From Mycoplasma testudineum (lineage in GTDB: Bacteria > Bacillota_I > Bacilli_A > Mycoplasmatales > Metamycoplasmataceae), in NCBI RefSeq assembly GCF_002245785.1, contig NZ_NNCE01000001.1:89365-153364 (forward strand): 64,000 nucleotides of DNA. The letters run 5' to 3'. Below are positions 51,490 to 61,822 of the stretch, one piece after another. Made by a program: the position numbers and the translations under genes. The notes under the pieces were generated by a model. It was not told the DNA's origin. It worked only from the letters and a program-made list of their open reading frames with translations, and ran no database searches. The stretch's first letter is position 1. Every line of letters starts with the position of its first letter.

Positions 51490-54198
51490 ATGAAAAAAGG
51501 AAAATTATTATTGGGAGTTAGTTTGCCACTAATTACTGGTTTTGCCGCTGTTGCAGCAATAGCTTGTGGACAGCCAGAACAATCTCAAGCCGATCAATCT
51601 TTAGCAAATATTGTAAAAGGTTTAGAAGGTCAAACAATTAATACTAAAAATGCACAAACAATTCACCAATTTAATGAAACTATTGAAAATTTAAACACAA
51701 AAACTGTCGACGAAAGAACAACAGGATTACGTAATTTATTGCAAGATTCATTTTCAAGTGCCTTAGGTACTTTAGCAAAAATTCAAGCTATCATCATCAA
51801 TAGATCAGGCGATGTTGTTTCATTAAAATTAACTTTATCTTATCCAGATGCAACATCAAATAAAGAAGTTTCATTTACAGTAGGAAATATAAATACTAAT
51901 CTAGAGCCAAGTGCAAATTTAGATGACATTTTTAATAATACCAATGGTAAAACATTTGCTGCAGCAGGAATTGCAAATCAACAATCTCCACAAGAATGAG
52001 AAGAATGAGCAAAATCAGTTAGTTCAGATAGAATTACTACTGAATTAATTTCAAGATTAGATGTTAATTTTAAAATTGCTTTAGGTGCTGCAACAGTAAG
52101 TAAAGTTTTAGTTGTTACACCGCAAGATAATGATGCAACTGCAGCAACTGTTACATTAACTTTAAGTAACGGAATAACTACCCGAACTACAGTAATTACT
52201 GTAAGTCCTTTATTAAGTCAAAATACTGTAAATACAAATACTCAAAAAGCACTTGTTACAGAATTTTATGCAAAATTAAATAAATCAGTGTTAGTTTTAG
52301 AATCTGAATTTACTAAAAATGCAATCGATGCAGCAGCTAATTTATCACCTTCTGAAGATACAAGACTTTTTGAATCAATAACTCCATTAACTAATTTACT
52401 TCCAAGTACTAATTCTATATATTCATTAAAAGCAAACGAAGCAGCTCCTTCTATACCTAATGGTTATGAATTAAGAGCAATTTTTAAAAAAAGTGAAGCA
52501 TCTAATAAAAGTGGTTCATTTATAGTTAGATTTGTATTATTCCAAAGTGCTGCAAATCGTTATATCGATAATGATGGAACAACAAAACATACTGATTATG
52601 AATCAGCAGTAGGACAAGTTGCTAATTTCTGAGGATATAAATCAGACGATGTTGTTACATACTTTACTGGAGTAAATGCAACATATAATTTTACAAGTCA
52701 GCCTGCATCTGCACAAGATTTTGTAAGATTATTACCAAATTATAATTCTGAATTAAGAACTGCAACTTTAACTAGAGAAGAAATGATTGAAAATTTCCCT
52801 TCAATTACACTAGGACAAGTTCCGGCTACAATTTCTGGATTTGAAGAAAACCCATTTAAAGATGAATATTTAATCAAAGTTTATGAAGCAAATAACGCAA
52901 ATAGAAATCTGACCTTATCTGCAAGAATGAAGCGTGATAATAGATTATATTCAACAACAGGAATAGTAGCAGGTGTTGATGACGAAGTTGGTAAAACAAT
53001 AACAGTTAGTGGATTTGCAACAGTAGATGAAGAACAATCTAAAAAAGATGTTGAAACTTTAAAAGCTGCTTTATTACAATTACAAAATTTAACTACAACT
53101 CTAAATAAAGATTCATTTGCTACTCAAGTAAAATATCCAAATTTTGCTGCTTTTCTAAAAGATGTTGCTAAAACAGTTGACACACTTGGAGCTACTATAA
53201 CACTAGGACAACCTACTGCAAATGATGGTAATGGTACACTGACTTTTTCAAATGTAACAATTACCAAAAACAATTCAACAGCTACTGGAATTTCTTTAAC
53301 TATAAGTGGATTTAGACAAATCGATGAACAAGCTAAAGCTTGATATGAAAAATGAGCTAAGCGCACTGATTGACAAGTACAACAATTTGTTAATATTGAA
53401 AAAACAGGTTTTATTAGAACCAAATTAGCATTAAATTGAAATAATTCTGAAGGATTATCGGCTAAATTTAATAACATATTAGCAAACGATTTAGTTGCAG
53501 ACGCAAATCCAACAACTTTAGATGGTTATAACGTTATATTTAATTTACAAGAAGTTAGTCCAGATCCAGATGCAACTACATTAGATGTAGAATACTACTT
53601 AACTAAAACAGTTGGAAATAATACAGTTTATATTAATTCAGACGGAAAAGAATTAACTGATATTAATCTTTTAACTAAATCAAAAATAACATTTACTGGA
53701 ATAATTAGTGATAAAGCACAACTAGCTGCTTTAACTGAAAGTTTATTAAAAGCTACAGGTAATTCTGGTCTTTATAGAGTAATTAATTCATTCGATGCAT
53801 TCCAAAAGAATTTTGAAAACGATGAAATTAAAACATTACGATTTATCGATGATAATATTGCTTGAGGTATGTCAAGATTAGTTGTAAGTACTAATATAGG
53901 TTGAAATGCAACACAATTGTATACAAATGTAACATTACTAGATAATACAAATTCTGCTGATTTAGTTAAAATAAAACAATTTATGGCTAGACCAGAAGTA
54001 AAAGCCAAATTATTAAGTGATTATAACGCTGTTAAACTAAGAGTTATTTCAATGAATTTTAAACTTAATGGAATTGAACATAGTGTTCAAGTTGGAGTTG
54101 TTTATACCGAAGGAAATGCAGGTGAAAGTTGAGCATTATCTCCAACAAGAACTGCTCAAATTGAAGCAGGAAAGGCCTACGAAGATTTAGTTGAATAA
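51490..54198 (+). CDS. Surface lipoprotein with Lipoprotein_17-like repeated modules
   Basis: A 902-residue lipoprotein. The signal peptide MKKGKLLLGVSLPLITGF... ends at AAIA-Cys26, a lipobox, so it should be lipid-anchored on the outside of the membrane. The mature part is made of alternating helical and beta modules; several end in a threonine-rich strand plus 'ISGF'-type close (ATISGF, ITVSGFATVDEE, LTISGFRQIDEQ), like the Lipoprotein_17 (variable surface lipoprotein) family. W-rich helical connectors (AKAWYEKWAKRTDW) occur between. Ten or more TGA codons are Trp. GAAAGGAATAAAAGGAA precedes the ATG. No phase-variation repeat tract was seen in its promoter or 5' end. Confidence 0.82.
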
Positions 54199-54220
54199 CT
54201 ATTTATAATAAATTTATATT

Positions 54221-54246
54221 AAAGCTCCATGTGGAGTTTTTTTTAT
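54221..54246 (+). terminator. Terminator of the lipoprotein gene
   Basis: CTCCA-TG-TGGAG (with flanking A/T pairs) followed by T8, 23 nt after the stop codon. Confidence 0.8.
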
Positions 54247-54292
54247 AACTAAATAATTCAAAAACTTATCTATTTAATTTTAAACATTGTGG

Positions 54293-54298
54293 TATTAT
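54293..54298 (+). promoter_or_regulatory. Extended -10 of the S10-spc operon
   Basis: TGGTATTAT supplies TGn plus TATTAT. Transcription would start near 54305, leaving a leader of about 106 nt before rpsJ. Confidence 0.5.
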
Positions 54299-54321
54299 TG
54301 TAAATACAACGTGACTTTGAA

Positions 54322-54409
54322 GTGCAAGGTTGCTGATATATCAAACAGAGTTGTTCATTTATATCAGGTTTTTGCATGGAGTTGGTTCAATAAGAACATA
54401 AGGAGCAAC
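54322..54409 (+). promoter_or_regulatory. Structured leader of the S10 operon
   Basis: GTGCAA (54322-54327) can pair with TTGCAT (54372-54377), and inside it CTGATATA (54333-54340) with TATATCAG (54360-54367), giving a rod with one internal loop. AGTTG (54380-54384) can pair with CAACT (54406-54410), closing a loop that holds the AAGGAG ribosome site. In E. coli the S10 leader is the L4 target; whether the same holds here is open. Confidence 0.5.
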
Positions 54410-54410
54410 T

Positions 54411-54719
54411 ATGAGTAAATTAGCAGTTAAATTAAAAAGCTTTGACCACAAAATTGTAGACGAAGCTGCTAAAAAAATAACCGCGTTAGCAACTAAAGAA
54501 AAAATAAAATTTTCAGGGCCTATCCCTTTGCCAACAAAACGCGAAGTGTTTACAATATTGAGATCTGTGCATGTCAATAAAAGCAGTAGAGAACAATTTG
54601 AAAGAAAAACATACAAAAGATTCTTTCTATTTGAAAAAGCTGATAAGGCTTTTCAAGAAAAGCTTACAAGATTAGAAATGCCTGCTGGCGTTCAACTTGA
54701 TTTTAAAATTAAAAATTAA
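54411..54719 (+). CDS. rpsJ: 30S ribosomal protein S10
   Basis: 30S head protein, also NusE in antitermination. The 102-residue product has LAVKLKSFDHKIVDEAAKKI, FSGPIPLPTKREVFTILRSVHVNKSSREQFERKTYKR and the C-terminal MPAGVQLDFKIKN, all conserved and full length. AAGGAG lies 6 nt before the ATG. It is the first gene of the long ribosomal operon that runs to the window edge; a structured leader precedes it. Confidence 0.97.
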   Translation: MSKLAVKLKSFDHKIVDEAAKKITALATKEKIKFSGPIPLPTKREVFTILRSVHVNKSSREQFERKTYKRFFLFEKADKAFQEKLTRLEMPAGVQLDFKIKN

Positions 54720-54737
54720 TAAACGAAAAGAGGATAT

Positions 54738-55556
54738 ATGAAAGGAATCTTAGGTCGAAAAGTTGGAATGACCCAAATTTTCAGTGATCACGGAAATGTA
54801 ATTCCTGTTACAGTTATTGAAGTACAACCTAATGTTATTACTAAAGTACTTACAAATGACAAGCACGGATATGAAGCTGTTCAATTAGCTGCATTTGATA
54901 AACGTGAAAAATTAGCAAATAAGCCTGAATTAGGTAATTTCAAAAAAGCCAATACGGCATCTAAGCGCTTCGTTAAAGAAATACGAGGCATGAGCGGTTA
55001 CCAATTAGGTGACACAGTCGATGCATCTATATTTACAGTAGGACAGCTAGTTGATGCTATTGGAATTAGTAAAGGTAAAGGTTTTGCCGGAACTATTAAA
55101 AGACACAATCAAAAAATTGGACCTAAATCACACGGTGGTGGTGGAGGATCTCAACCAGTTAGATTAACAGGATCACTTGGAGATATTAGTGGTAACAAAG
55201 TTGTTAAAGGTATGACTATGCCTGGACAATTAGGAAACAAACAAAGTACAGTACAAAACTTAGAAATTGTTTTCATTGATGTTAAAAATAATATTTTATT
55301 AGTTAAAGGTTCAATCCCTGGTCCTAAAAAATCATTTGTAATTATTAAAGATAATGCAAAACAAAAACCAAATAACCAACCAGTTGTTTTAGTTGATTTA
55401 GAAGTTCAATCACAAAAATCTGAACTATTAGAAAGAGCACGTAAATTCAATAACATTGAAGTTAACTTAGATATGTCAGTTGAAGAAATGCGAACAATAA
55501 TTGAAGCTGCTGAAAAACAAGCTGAAGAAGCTAAAACTGAGAAAGATGGAGAATAA
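54738..55556 (+). CDS. rplC: 50S ribosomal protein L3 with C-terminal extension
   Basis: Early assembly protein near the peptidyl transferase centre. The core has [27 protein letters not shown], the [53 protein letters not shown] loop that reaches toward the active site, and ends near [15 protein letters not shown] (about residue 210). A helical, glutamate-rich extension of about 55 residues follows ([16 protein letters not shown]... [17 protein letters not shown]), making 272 residues. The rplD ATG begins 2 nt after its stop. The extension is intact and in frame, so it is not a frameshift artefact. Confidence 0.96.
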   Translation: MKGILGRKVGMTQIFSDHGNVIPVTVIEVQPNVITKVLTNDKHGYEAVQLAAFDKREKLANKPELGNFKKANTASKRFVKEIRGMSGYQLGDTVDASIFTVGQLVDAIGISKGKGFAGTIKRHNQKIGPKSHGGGGGSQPVRLTGSLGDISGNKVVKGMTMPGQLGNKQSTVQNLEIVFIDVKNNILLVKGSIPGPKKSFVIIKDNAKQKPNNQPVVLVDLEVQSQKSELLERARKFNNIEVNLDMSVEEMRTIIEAAEKQAEEAKTEKDGE

Positions 55557-55558
55557 TT

Positions 55559-56383
55559 ATGGCTGAAGATAAAAAAGTAAAAGCTACTACTAAAACTGCA
55601 ACCGAAAAACCATCTCTTAAAAAGACTCCAGCAACTAAAAGCGTTGTTAAAAAAGCGGCAGCAGAAAAACCAGTAGCTAAAAAATCTGTTGCTAAAGTTG
55701 ATGTTAAAATGGCTAGTGCAAGTGAAACTAAAGTCAATGTAAAAGCAGTTAAGAATGTAAAAAGCAATAAAAAAGAAATGCCAGTTCTTAAAGCAAGTCC
55801 TAGTTCAAAACTTCAATCAACTATTTTTGAAGTAGAAAAAAAATATGATCAAGCTATTTTTGATGTAATTATTTCTGAAAGAGCTTCAAGAAGACAAGCA
55901 ACACATAAAACTAAATCTAGAGCAGAAGTATCTGGTACTGGTAAAAAACCTTTTAGACAAAAAGGAACAGGTAATGCTAGAGCCGGAACACTTAGAGCAC
56001 CTCACATGGTAGGTGGTGGAGTAGCTTTAGGACCTAAAACAAATCGTAATTACACAACTAAAGTTAATAAAGCTGTTAGACGTCATGCACTAAATAGTGC
56101 TTTAGCATATTTAAAAGATGCAAATGCAGTTATTGTTGATGATTTAAAAATGGAAAAAATTTCAACAAAAGCTTTAGTAACTAAATTAGCTTCATTTAAT
56201 GCTGATAAATTAAGAAGAGTTTTAATTATTAGTGATGATTTAAATTTATTTATGTCAGCTAGAAATTTACCATTTGTTAAAGTAACTAAAGTTACATGAA
56301 TATTAATTGAAGATCTAGTTCAATCAGATGCATTAATTATTAATGAAAACGCAATTAAATACTTAGAAGGATTGGTGGGATAA
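55559..56383 (+). CDS. rplD: 50S ribosomal protein L4 with N-terminal extension
   Basis: 50S protein whose loop lines the exit tunnel. The 274-residue product begins with about 75 residues rich in Lys, Ala, Val and Thr (KVKATTKTATEKPSLKKTPATK...). The L4 core follows: IFEVEKKYDQAIFDVIISERASRRQATHKTKSRAEVSGTGKKPFRQKGTGNARAG, GGGVALGPKTNRNYTTKVNKAVRRHAL and a C-terminal alpha/beta part. L4 elsewhere is ~200 residues. A TGA at 56297 (VTKVT-W-ILIEDL) is Trp. It shares TAATG with rplW. L4 autoregulates this operon in E. coli. Confidence 0.95.
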
Positions 56384-56910
56384 TGAGAGTTTCAGAAGTA
56401 ATAAAATCACCAATTTTAACTGAAAAAAGTTACAAAAACATGGAATTAGGAATTTACACTTTTAAAGTTGATGTTCGTACTAATAAAGTTGAAGTAGCTA
56501 AAGCTGTAGAATTTATTTTCCAAGTTAAAGTTGCAAAAGTTAACATTATTAAAGTTGAGAAAAAACCTAAAAAAGTTGGTAGATTCAGCGGATTTGTACC
56601 AAGTTACAAAAAAGCTATTGTTTATTTAGAAAAAGGTAACGTAATTAATATTTTCCCTGAAGAAGATGTTAAAGATTCAACTAGTTCAAAAGCAATTAAG
56701 AAAGATAAAGTTGTTTCAGAAGATAAAGCTAGTGAAGCAGCTGCAAAAGCAGCAGCTAAAATTGCAGCTAAAAAAGCTGCTAATTCAAAAATAGCTGAAG
56801 AAGCAAATAAACCAGTTAGAAAAGTAGCTCCTAAAAAAACTGAAGTTACTAAAAAAAGTGTAGTAACTAAATCTAAAACAAGTAAAAGTACTAAAACCGA
56901 TAGTAAGTAA
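56383..56910 (+). CDS. rplW: 50S ribosomal protein L23 with C-terminal extension
   Basis: Exit-tunnel protein and docking site for trigger factor and SRP. The L23 core is residues 1-98 (RVSEVIKSPILTEKSYKNMELGIYTFKVDVRTNKVEVAKAVEFIFQVKVAKVNIIKV...GRFSGFVPSYKKAIVYL). It is followed by a ~75-residue Ala/Lys/Ser-rich tail (EAAAKAAAKIAAKKAANSK...KSKTSKSTKTDSK), making 175 residues instead of ~95. The tail would lie at the exit-tunnel rim. Its composition resembles the L4 N-terminal extension encoded just upstream. Confidence 0.95.
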   Translation: MRVSEVIKSPILTEKSYKNMELGIYTFKVDVRTNKVEVAKAVEFIFQVKVAKVNIIKVEKKPKKVGRFSGFVPSYKKAIVYLEKGNVINIFPEEDVKDSTSSKAIKKDKVVSEDKASEAAAKAAAKIAAKKAANSKIAEEANKPVRKVAPKKTEVTKKSVVTKSKTSKSTKTDSK

Positions 56911-56958
56911 TGCTTAGAAGACAAAATGCCAAATTATTTTTAAGCAGAAAGGAAAATC

Positions 56959-57804
56959 ATGGCAATTCGTAAATTAAAACCTACGACAAATGGGCAGCGC
57001 CACATGACAGTTCTTGATTATAAAGAGAACTTAAGTGGACACCAGCCTGAAAAATCTTTAATGGTTTTATTAAAGAAAAATTCAGGACGTAATAATGGTG
57101 GTTCAATTACGGTAAGACATAAAGGTGGAAGAGTTAAAAGATTTTACCGTTTAGTCGATTTTAAACGTAATAAAGATAACATTCCAGCAACAGTTAAGTC
57201 AATTGAATATGACCCAAACCGTTCAGCTAACATTTCATTAGTTGTTTATGCAGATGGAGAAAAAAGATATATTCTAAGTCCAAAAGGATTGCAAGTTGGA
57301 CAACAAATTATTTCAGGAAATGATGCAGATATTATTGTAGGTAACGCGCTTCCTTTAATTAAAATTCCTGAAGGAACTAACATTCACAATATTGAAATGC
57401 AACCTGGTGGTGGAGCAATTATTGCTCGTTCAGCTGGTTCATATGCACAAATTCTAGGGCGTGAAGAAGGTGAAAAATACACAATTTTACGTCTTAAATC
57501 TGGTGAAGTAAGAAAAATTCTTTCATCATGTCGAGCAACAATTGGTGTTGTTGGAAATGAAGAACACGGATTAGTTTCTATTGGTAAAGCTGGAAGAAAC
57601 CGTAAAAAAGGAATTAGACCAACAGTTCGTGGTTCAGTTATGAACCCTGTTGATCACCCTCATGGTGGAGGAGAAGGTAAACAACCTATCGGTCGTAAAG
57701 CTCCTTTAACTCCGTGAGGTAAAAAAGCTCTCGGGGTAAAAACAAGAAGCAAAAAGAAAAATTCGAATAAATTAATTATTCGTCGTCGAAAGGATAGTAA
57801 ATAA
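56959..57804 (+). CDS. rplB: 50S ribosomal protein L2
   Basis: Essential for peptidyl transferase and subunit association. The 281-residue product has [85 protein letters not shown] and the [37 protein letters not shown] region with the His implicated in activity. The Trp of PLTPWGKK is encoded by TGA. AGAAAGGAAAAT precedes the ATG. The stop shares TAATG with rpsS. Confidence 0.98.
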
Positions 57805-58079
57805 TGGGTAGATCACTTAAAAAAGGTCCATTTGCTGATGATCATTTACTTAAAAAAGTTGATGCAGCAATTGAATCAAAAAGCAAAAAACCAATTAAGA
57901 CATGAAGTCGACGTTCAACAATTTTTCCAAGTTTTGTAAACTTAACTTTCCAAGTTCACAATGGTAAAGACTTTGTTAATGTCTTTGTTACTGATGACAT
58001 GGTTGGACACAAATTAGGAGAATTTGCACCTACAAGAACATATAGCGGCCACGGTGATGATAAAGGTAAGAAAAAATAA
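57804..58079 (+). CDS. rpsS: 30S ribosomal protein S19
   Basis: 30S head protein near the A-site finger. The 91-residue product reads [82 protein letters not shown] in sections, canonical throughout. The Trp in IKTWSRRS is TGA. Both ends are TAATG overlaps with rplB and rplV, so translation is probably coupled. Confidence 0.97.
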
Positions 58080-58411
58080 TGGAAGCAGTAGCAATATTAA
58101 AAACCTACAGAATTAGTTCTCAAAAAGCTAATTTAGTAGCAAGATTATTTAGAAACAAAACCGTAGCACAAGCAATTGTTATTTTAGAAAATACAAATAA
58201 AAAAGCCGCACCTGTATTTTTAAAATTAATTAATTCAGCAGTTGCTAATGCAGTAACTAATCACGGACTTGACGCTTCAAAATTAGTTATTTCAAATGTA
58301 ATGGTTAATGAAGGACCAACATTAAAAAGATTTCAACCTCACTCTCAAGGTAGAGCAACTAGAATTTTAAAAAGAACTTCACACCTAAGTGTGTATGTAA
58401 AGGAATTATAA
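58079..58411 (+). CDS. rplV: 50S ribosomal protein L22
   Basis: Exit-tunnel protein, with a beta-hairpin that contacts the constriction targeted by macrolides. The 110-residue product has [54 protein letters not shown] and the hairpin [34 protein letters not shown]. Length is normal; no extension of the type described in some other mycoplasmas. It begins at the rpsS stop and is followed by rpsC after 3 nt. Confidence 0.97.
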   Translation: MEAVAILKTYRISSQKANLVARLFRNKTVAQAIVILENTNKKAAPVFLKLINSAVANAVTNHGLDASKLVISNVMVNEGPTLKRFQPHSQGRATRILKRTSHLSVYVKEL

Positions 58412-58414
58412 TTT

Positions 58415-59083
58415 ATGGGACAAAAAGTTAATCCAAATGGGTTCCGTTACGGAATTACTAAAGAACGTAACTCAATTTGATACGCAGATAAAAAAGACTT
58501 TGGAAACCAATTAGTTGAAGATCAAAAAATTTACAATTTCTTTGAAAAATTAACTAGACAATTTCAAATTGCTAAAGTTGAAATCAAAAGACAATTAGAC
58601 AAAATCACAGTTATTGTTCACTCAGCACGTAGAGGAGCTATTCTTGGTCAAGACGGAAAAAGCTTAGATGAGTTAAAAACAAAACTTGAAAAAACTGTTA
58701 AAAACAGAAAAGTAAAAATTGCAATCGATGTTAGAAATGTTGAAGATGTGAATTTATCAGCTAAATTAGTTGCTGAACAAATTGCAACAGATTTAGAAAA
58801 TCGTCGTCCATTTAGAACAGCACAAAAATTTGCAATTAGAAATACTTTAAAAGCTGGAGCAAAAGGAATTAAAACAGCAGTTTCAGGAAGACTTAATGGA
58901 GTTGATATGGCTCGTAAAGAAGGTTATTCTGAAGGTGAAATGAAATTGCATACTTTAAGACAAAATGTAGATTATGCAACTGCAACAGCGCGAACAACAT
59001 ATGGAGCTATTGGAGTTAAAGTTTGAATTTCATTAGGCGACATAAGTGACGAGGTGAAACATGTTACAACCGAAAAGAACTAA
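58415..59083 (+). CDS. rpsC: 30S ribosomal protein S3
   Basis: 30S protein at the mRNA entry channel with a KH domain. The 222-residue product starts [29 protein letters not shown] and has the KH-type [15 protein letters not shown] loop, [76 protein letters not shown] in sections. Two TGA codons (NSI-W and VKV-W) are Trp. AAAGGAA precedes the ATG. The final 23 nt overlap the rplP start. Confidence 0.97.
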
Positions 59084-59489
59084 ACACCGTAAAGTATTTA
59101 GAATTAGACATGACAAGCGTGTAGCCCAAAGAGGAAACAAAGTAAGCTTTGGTGAATTTGGTTTACAAGCAGAAACAAGTGCATGAATTACTGCTAGACA
59201 AATTGAATCAGCCAGAATAGCTGCTACAAGAAGAATGGGTCGTGAAGGACAAGTTTTCATTAGAATTTTCCCTCACTTTTCAAAAACTTCTAAGCCTATT
59301 GGAGTTCGTATGGGTTCTGGTAAAGGTAATCCTGAAAAATGAATCGCAGTTGTTAAAGCACAAACAATGATGTTTGAAGTAAACGGAGTTAGTGAAGCAA
59401 TAGCTCGTGATGCTTTAAGATTAGCTGGACACAAATTACCAGTTAAATGAAAAATTGTTGAAAAAACAAAAAGTAGTGAGGTAGCTTAA
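59061..59489 (+). CDS. rplP: 50S ribosomal protein L16
   Basis: 50S protein near the A-site tRNA elbow. The 142-residue product reads [37 protein letters not shown], then [80 protein letters not shown]. Three TGA codons are Trp. Its start lies inside rpsC and its stop shares TAATG with rpmC. Confidence 0.97.
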
Positions 59490-59683
59490 TGAAATACAAA
59501 GACATAGTTGGCAAAAATGAAGTTGAACTAAACCAAATGTTAATTGATTTTAAAGCTGAATTATTTACTTTAAGATTTAAAAACTCAACTGGACAATTAG
59601 ATCAAACACATAAAATTGCTTCAATTCGAAAAGACATTGCAAAAGTTCTTACAGCTTTAGCACAAATTAAAGGAGCACAATAA
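59489..59683 (+). CDS. rpmC: 50S ribosomal protein L29
   Basis: Small two-helix protein at the exit-tunnel rim next to L23. The 64-residue product [53 protein letters not shown]... has the L29 LR-K-xxGQL pattern ([16 protein letters not shown]). Length is normal and it lacks the long tail seen in some other mycoplasma L29 proteins. TAATG overlaps on both sides. Confidence 0.96.
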   Translation: MKYKDIVGKNEVELNQMLIDFKAELFTLRFKNSTGQLDQTHKIASIRKDIAKVLTALAQIKGAQ

Positions 59684-59958
59684 TGGAAAGAAATAGTCGT
59701 AAAACATTAGAAGGTATTGTTACCCGTGCTTTTGATGCTGAAAAAAATCGTAAAACTGTAACTGTAACTGTTGATATTTACAAAAAACATGCACTTTATT
59801 CAAAAAGATATAAATCATCTAAAAAATTCCAAGTTCATGATGAAAAAAATGAAGCTCGTGAAGGTGATTTTGTAAGAATTATGGAATCAAGACCTTTAAG
59901 TGCAACTAAAAGATTTAGATTAATCAAAATCTTAGAAACTGCAAAGGCTGGTGAATAA
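59683..59958 (+). CDS. rpsQ: 30S ribosomal protein S17
   Basis: 16S rRNA-binding OB-fold protein. The 91-residue product has [81 protein letters not shown], canonical in the region [13 protein letters not shown] and [11 protein letters not shown]. It starts at the rpmC stop and ends at the rplN start (TAATG). Confidence 0.97.
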   Translation: MERNSRKTLEGIVTRAFDAEKNRKTVTVTVDIYKKHALYSKRYKSSKKFQVHDEKNEAREGDFVRIMESRPLSATKRFRLIKILETAKAGE

Positions 59959-60326
59959 TGTTACAGGAATTAAGTAGAGCTCGTGTAGCAGATAATTCTG
60001 GAGCTAAAGAAGTAGGAATCATCAGAAATCTAGGTGGTTCAATTAAGAAAAAATCTTCAATTGGTGACATCGTAGTTGTTTCAGTTAAAAAAGCAGCACC
60101 TAATTCAGTTGTTAAAAAAGGACAAGTTCTTAAAGCTGTTATTGTTCGTACAAAATACGGAATCAGACGTGAAAGTGGTACACACATTAGATTTGATGAT
60201 AATGCAGTAGTGTTAATCAAAGATGATAAAAGTCCACGTGGAACTCGTGTTTTTGGACCTGTAGCTAGAGAATTAAAAGATAAAGGTTATGCCAAAATTG
60301 TTTCATTGGCAACCGAGGTATTATAG
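59958..60326 (+). CDS. rplN: 50S ribosomal protein L14
   Basis: 50S protein at the subunit interface. The 122-residue product is canonical: [110 protein letters not shown]. It is followed by rplX after 8 nt, with GGAGAGG as ribosome site. Confidence 0.98.
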   Translation: MLQELSRARVADNSGAKEVGIIRNLGGSIKKKSSIGDIVVVSVKKAAPNSVVKKGQVLKAVIVRTKYGIRRESGTHIRFDDNAVVLIKDDKSPRGTRVFGPVARELKDKGYAKIVSLATEVL

Positions 60327-60334
60327 GAGAGGTT

Positions 60335-60676
60335 ATGGCATTTAAAACTAAGTTAAGAAAAAATGATGAAGTTATTGTTATAGCTGGATCTGAAAAAGGT
60401 AAAAGAGGTCAAATTTTACGTTTTGATTCTAAAAACAATCGTGTAGTTGTTAAAGGTGTTAATGTTGTAACTAAACACGTTAAACCAAATCAAGAAAATC
60501 AAAAAGGTGGTTTAGAAACTTTTGAAGCACCAATTAGTATTTCAAATGTTTCTTTAGCAACTACTAAAGGTAAAAACGCAACAAGCGAACACACAAGACT
60601 TGCTTACCAATTAAAAACAAGTAACGGTAAAACAGTTAAAACAAGAATTTCAACAAAAACAGGAAAGGCAGTTTAG
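60335..60676 (+). CDS. rplX: 50S ribosomal protein L24
   Basis: Assembly-initiating 50S protein. The 113-residue product has the KOW motif KNDEVIVIAGSEKGKRGQILRFDSKNNRVVVKGVNVVTKHVKPNQENQKGG, then ISNVSLAT and a C-terminal ATSEHTRLAYQLKTSNGKTVKTRISTKTGKAV. GGAGAGG lies 5 nt before the ATG. Length and pattern are normal. Confidence 0.96.
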   Translation: MAFKTKLRKNDEVIVIAGSEKGKRGQILRFDSKNNRVVVKGVNVVTKHVKPNQENQKGGLETFEAPISISNVSLATTKGKNATSEHTRLAYQLKTSNGKTVKTRISTKTGKAV

Positions 60677-60679
60677 AAA

Positions 60680-61234
60680 ATGGCACAAAGTATGTTAAAA
60701 ACAAAATACATTGAAACAGTTAAAGCTGCTTTAATGGAAGAATTTAAATTCAAAAGTGTAATGCAAATTCCTAAAATTGAAAAAATTGTTTTAAATATGA
60801 CAGCAGGTAGAGAAGTTACTAACTCAAAAGCTATTGAAGAAGTTATGAAAGAAATGACTTTAATTGCTAACCAAAAACCAACTACTACTGTTGCTAAAAA
60901 ATCTTTAGCTTCATGAAAATTACGTGAAGGAATGCCTATGGGTGCAAAAGTTACTTTACGTGGAGATAAAATGTGAGCTTTTTTAGATAAATTAGTAAAC
61001 GTTGCTATTCCTAGAATTAGAGATTTTAGAGGATTAAATCCTAAATCATTTGATACATTCGGAAATTATTCATTAGGTATTGCTGAAGAAATCATTTTCC
61101 CAGAAATAGAATTTGATAAAATTAGAAAAATTAAAGGGCTAGACGTTATTATTGTTACTTCAACAAATGATAAAGTTGCTGCTTTAAGTATGTTAAAAGG
61201 CTTAGGTTTACCTTTTGCCAAAGGGGGTAATTAA
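60680..61234 (+). CDS. rplE: 50S ribosomal protein L5
   Basis: Binds 5S rRNA and contacts the P-site tRNA. The 184-residue product has [122 protein letters not shown] in sections. The Trp residues in LASWKLRE and DKMWAFLD are TGA. It shares TAATG with rpsN. Confidence 0.97.
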
Positions 61235-61419
61235 TGGCCAGAACAGCCTTAAAAGAAAAAGCGAAACTTCACCCTAAATTTTCAACTAGACAATACACAA
61301 GATGTCAATTATGTGGACGTCCTCATTCAGTTTTAAGAAAATTTAAAATTTGTAGAATATGTTTTAGAAATTTAGCTCATGAAGGTAAAATTCCTGGAGT
61401 TAAGAAAGCGAGTTGATAA
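61234..61419 (+). CDS. rpsN: 30S ribosomal protein S14, zinc-binding type
   Basis: 30S head protein. The 61-residue product is the short type Z form with two CxxC pairs in [40 protein letters not shown]. The gene ends TGA-TAA: the TGA at 61414 encodes the conserved final Trp of the KKASW ending and TAA is the true stop, so table-11 annotation would drop one residue. It begins at the rplE stop; rpsH follows after 2 nt. Confidence 0.97.
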
Positions 61420-61421
61420 TT

Positions 61422-61820
61422 ATGGCAATCATTATAGATCCTATTGCAGATATGTTAGTGCGTATTAAAAATGCATTTAAACGTAAACACAAAACTGTAG
61501 AAATTCCATTTTCATCAATTAAACAAAGAATTTTAGAAATCATGACTAAAGAAGGATTTATCAACGGTTATACAGTTGAAAATTCAGGTGTAGATAAAAA
61601 AGTTGTTGTTGATTTAAAATATAAAGGTTCAACTAGCGCAATCTTTGACTTAAAAAGAGTTTCAAAACCATCTTTAAGAGTTTATGTTAAAGCTGAAGAA
61701 GTTCCTACTGTATTAAACGGTTTTGGATTGGCAATTTTGTCAACTTCAAAAGGTATTTTGACCGATAAAGAAGCACGAAGGGAAAAAGTAGGTGGTGAAG
61801 TAATCGCCTACATCTGATAA
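61422..61820 (+). CDS. rpsH: 30S ribosomal protein S8
   Basis: 16S rRNA-binding protein that in E. coli also represses the spc operon. The 132-residue product starts [50 protein letters not shown] and ends [21 protein letters not shown]. The terminal Trp is TGA followed by TAA, as in rps[21 protein letters not shown] is the conserved C-terminal RNA-binding motif. The start ATG at 61422 is preferred over a TTG three codons earlier that would overlap rpsN. Confidence 0.97.
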
Positions 61821-61822
61821 GT

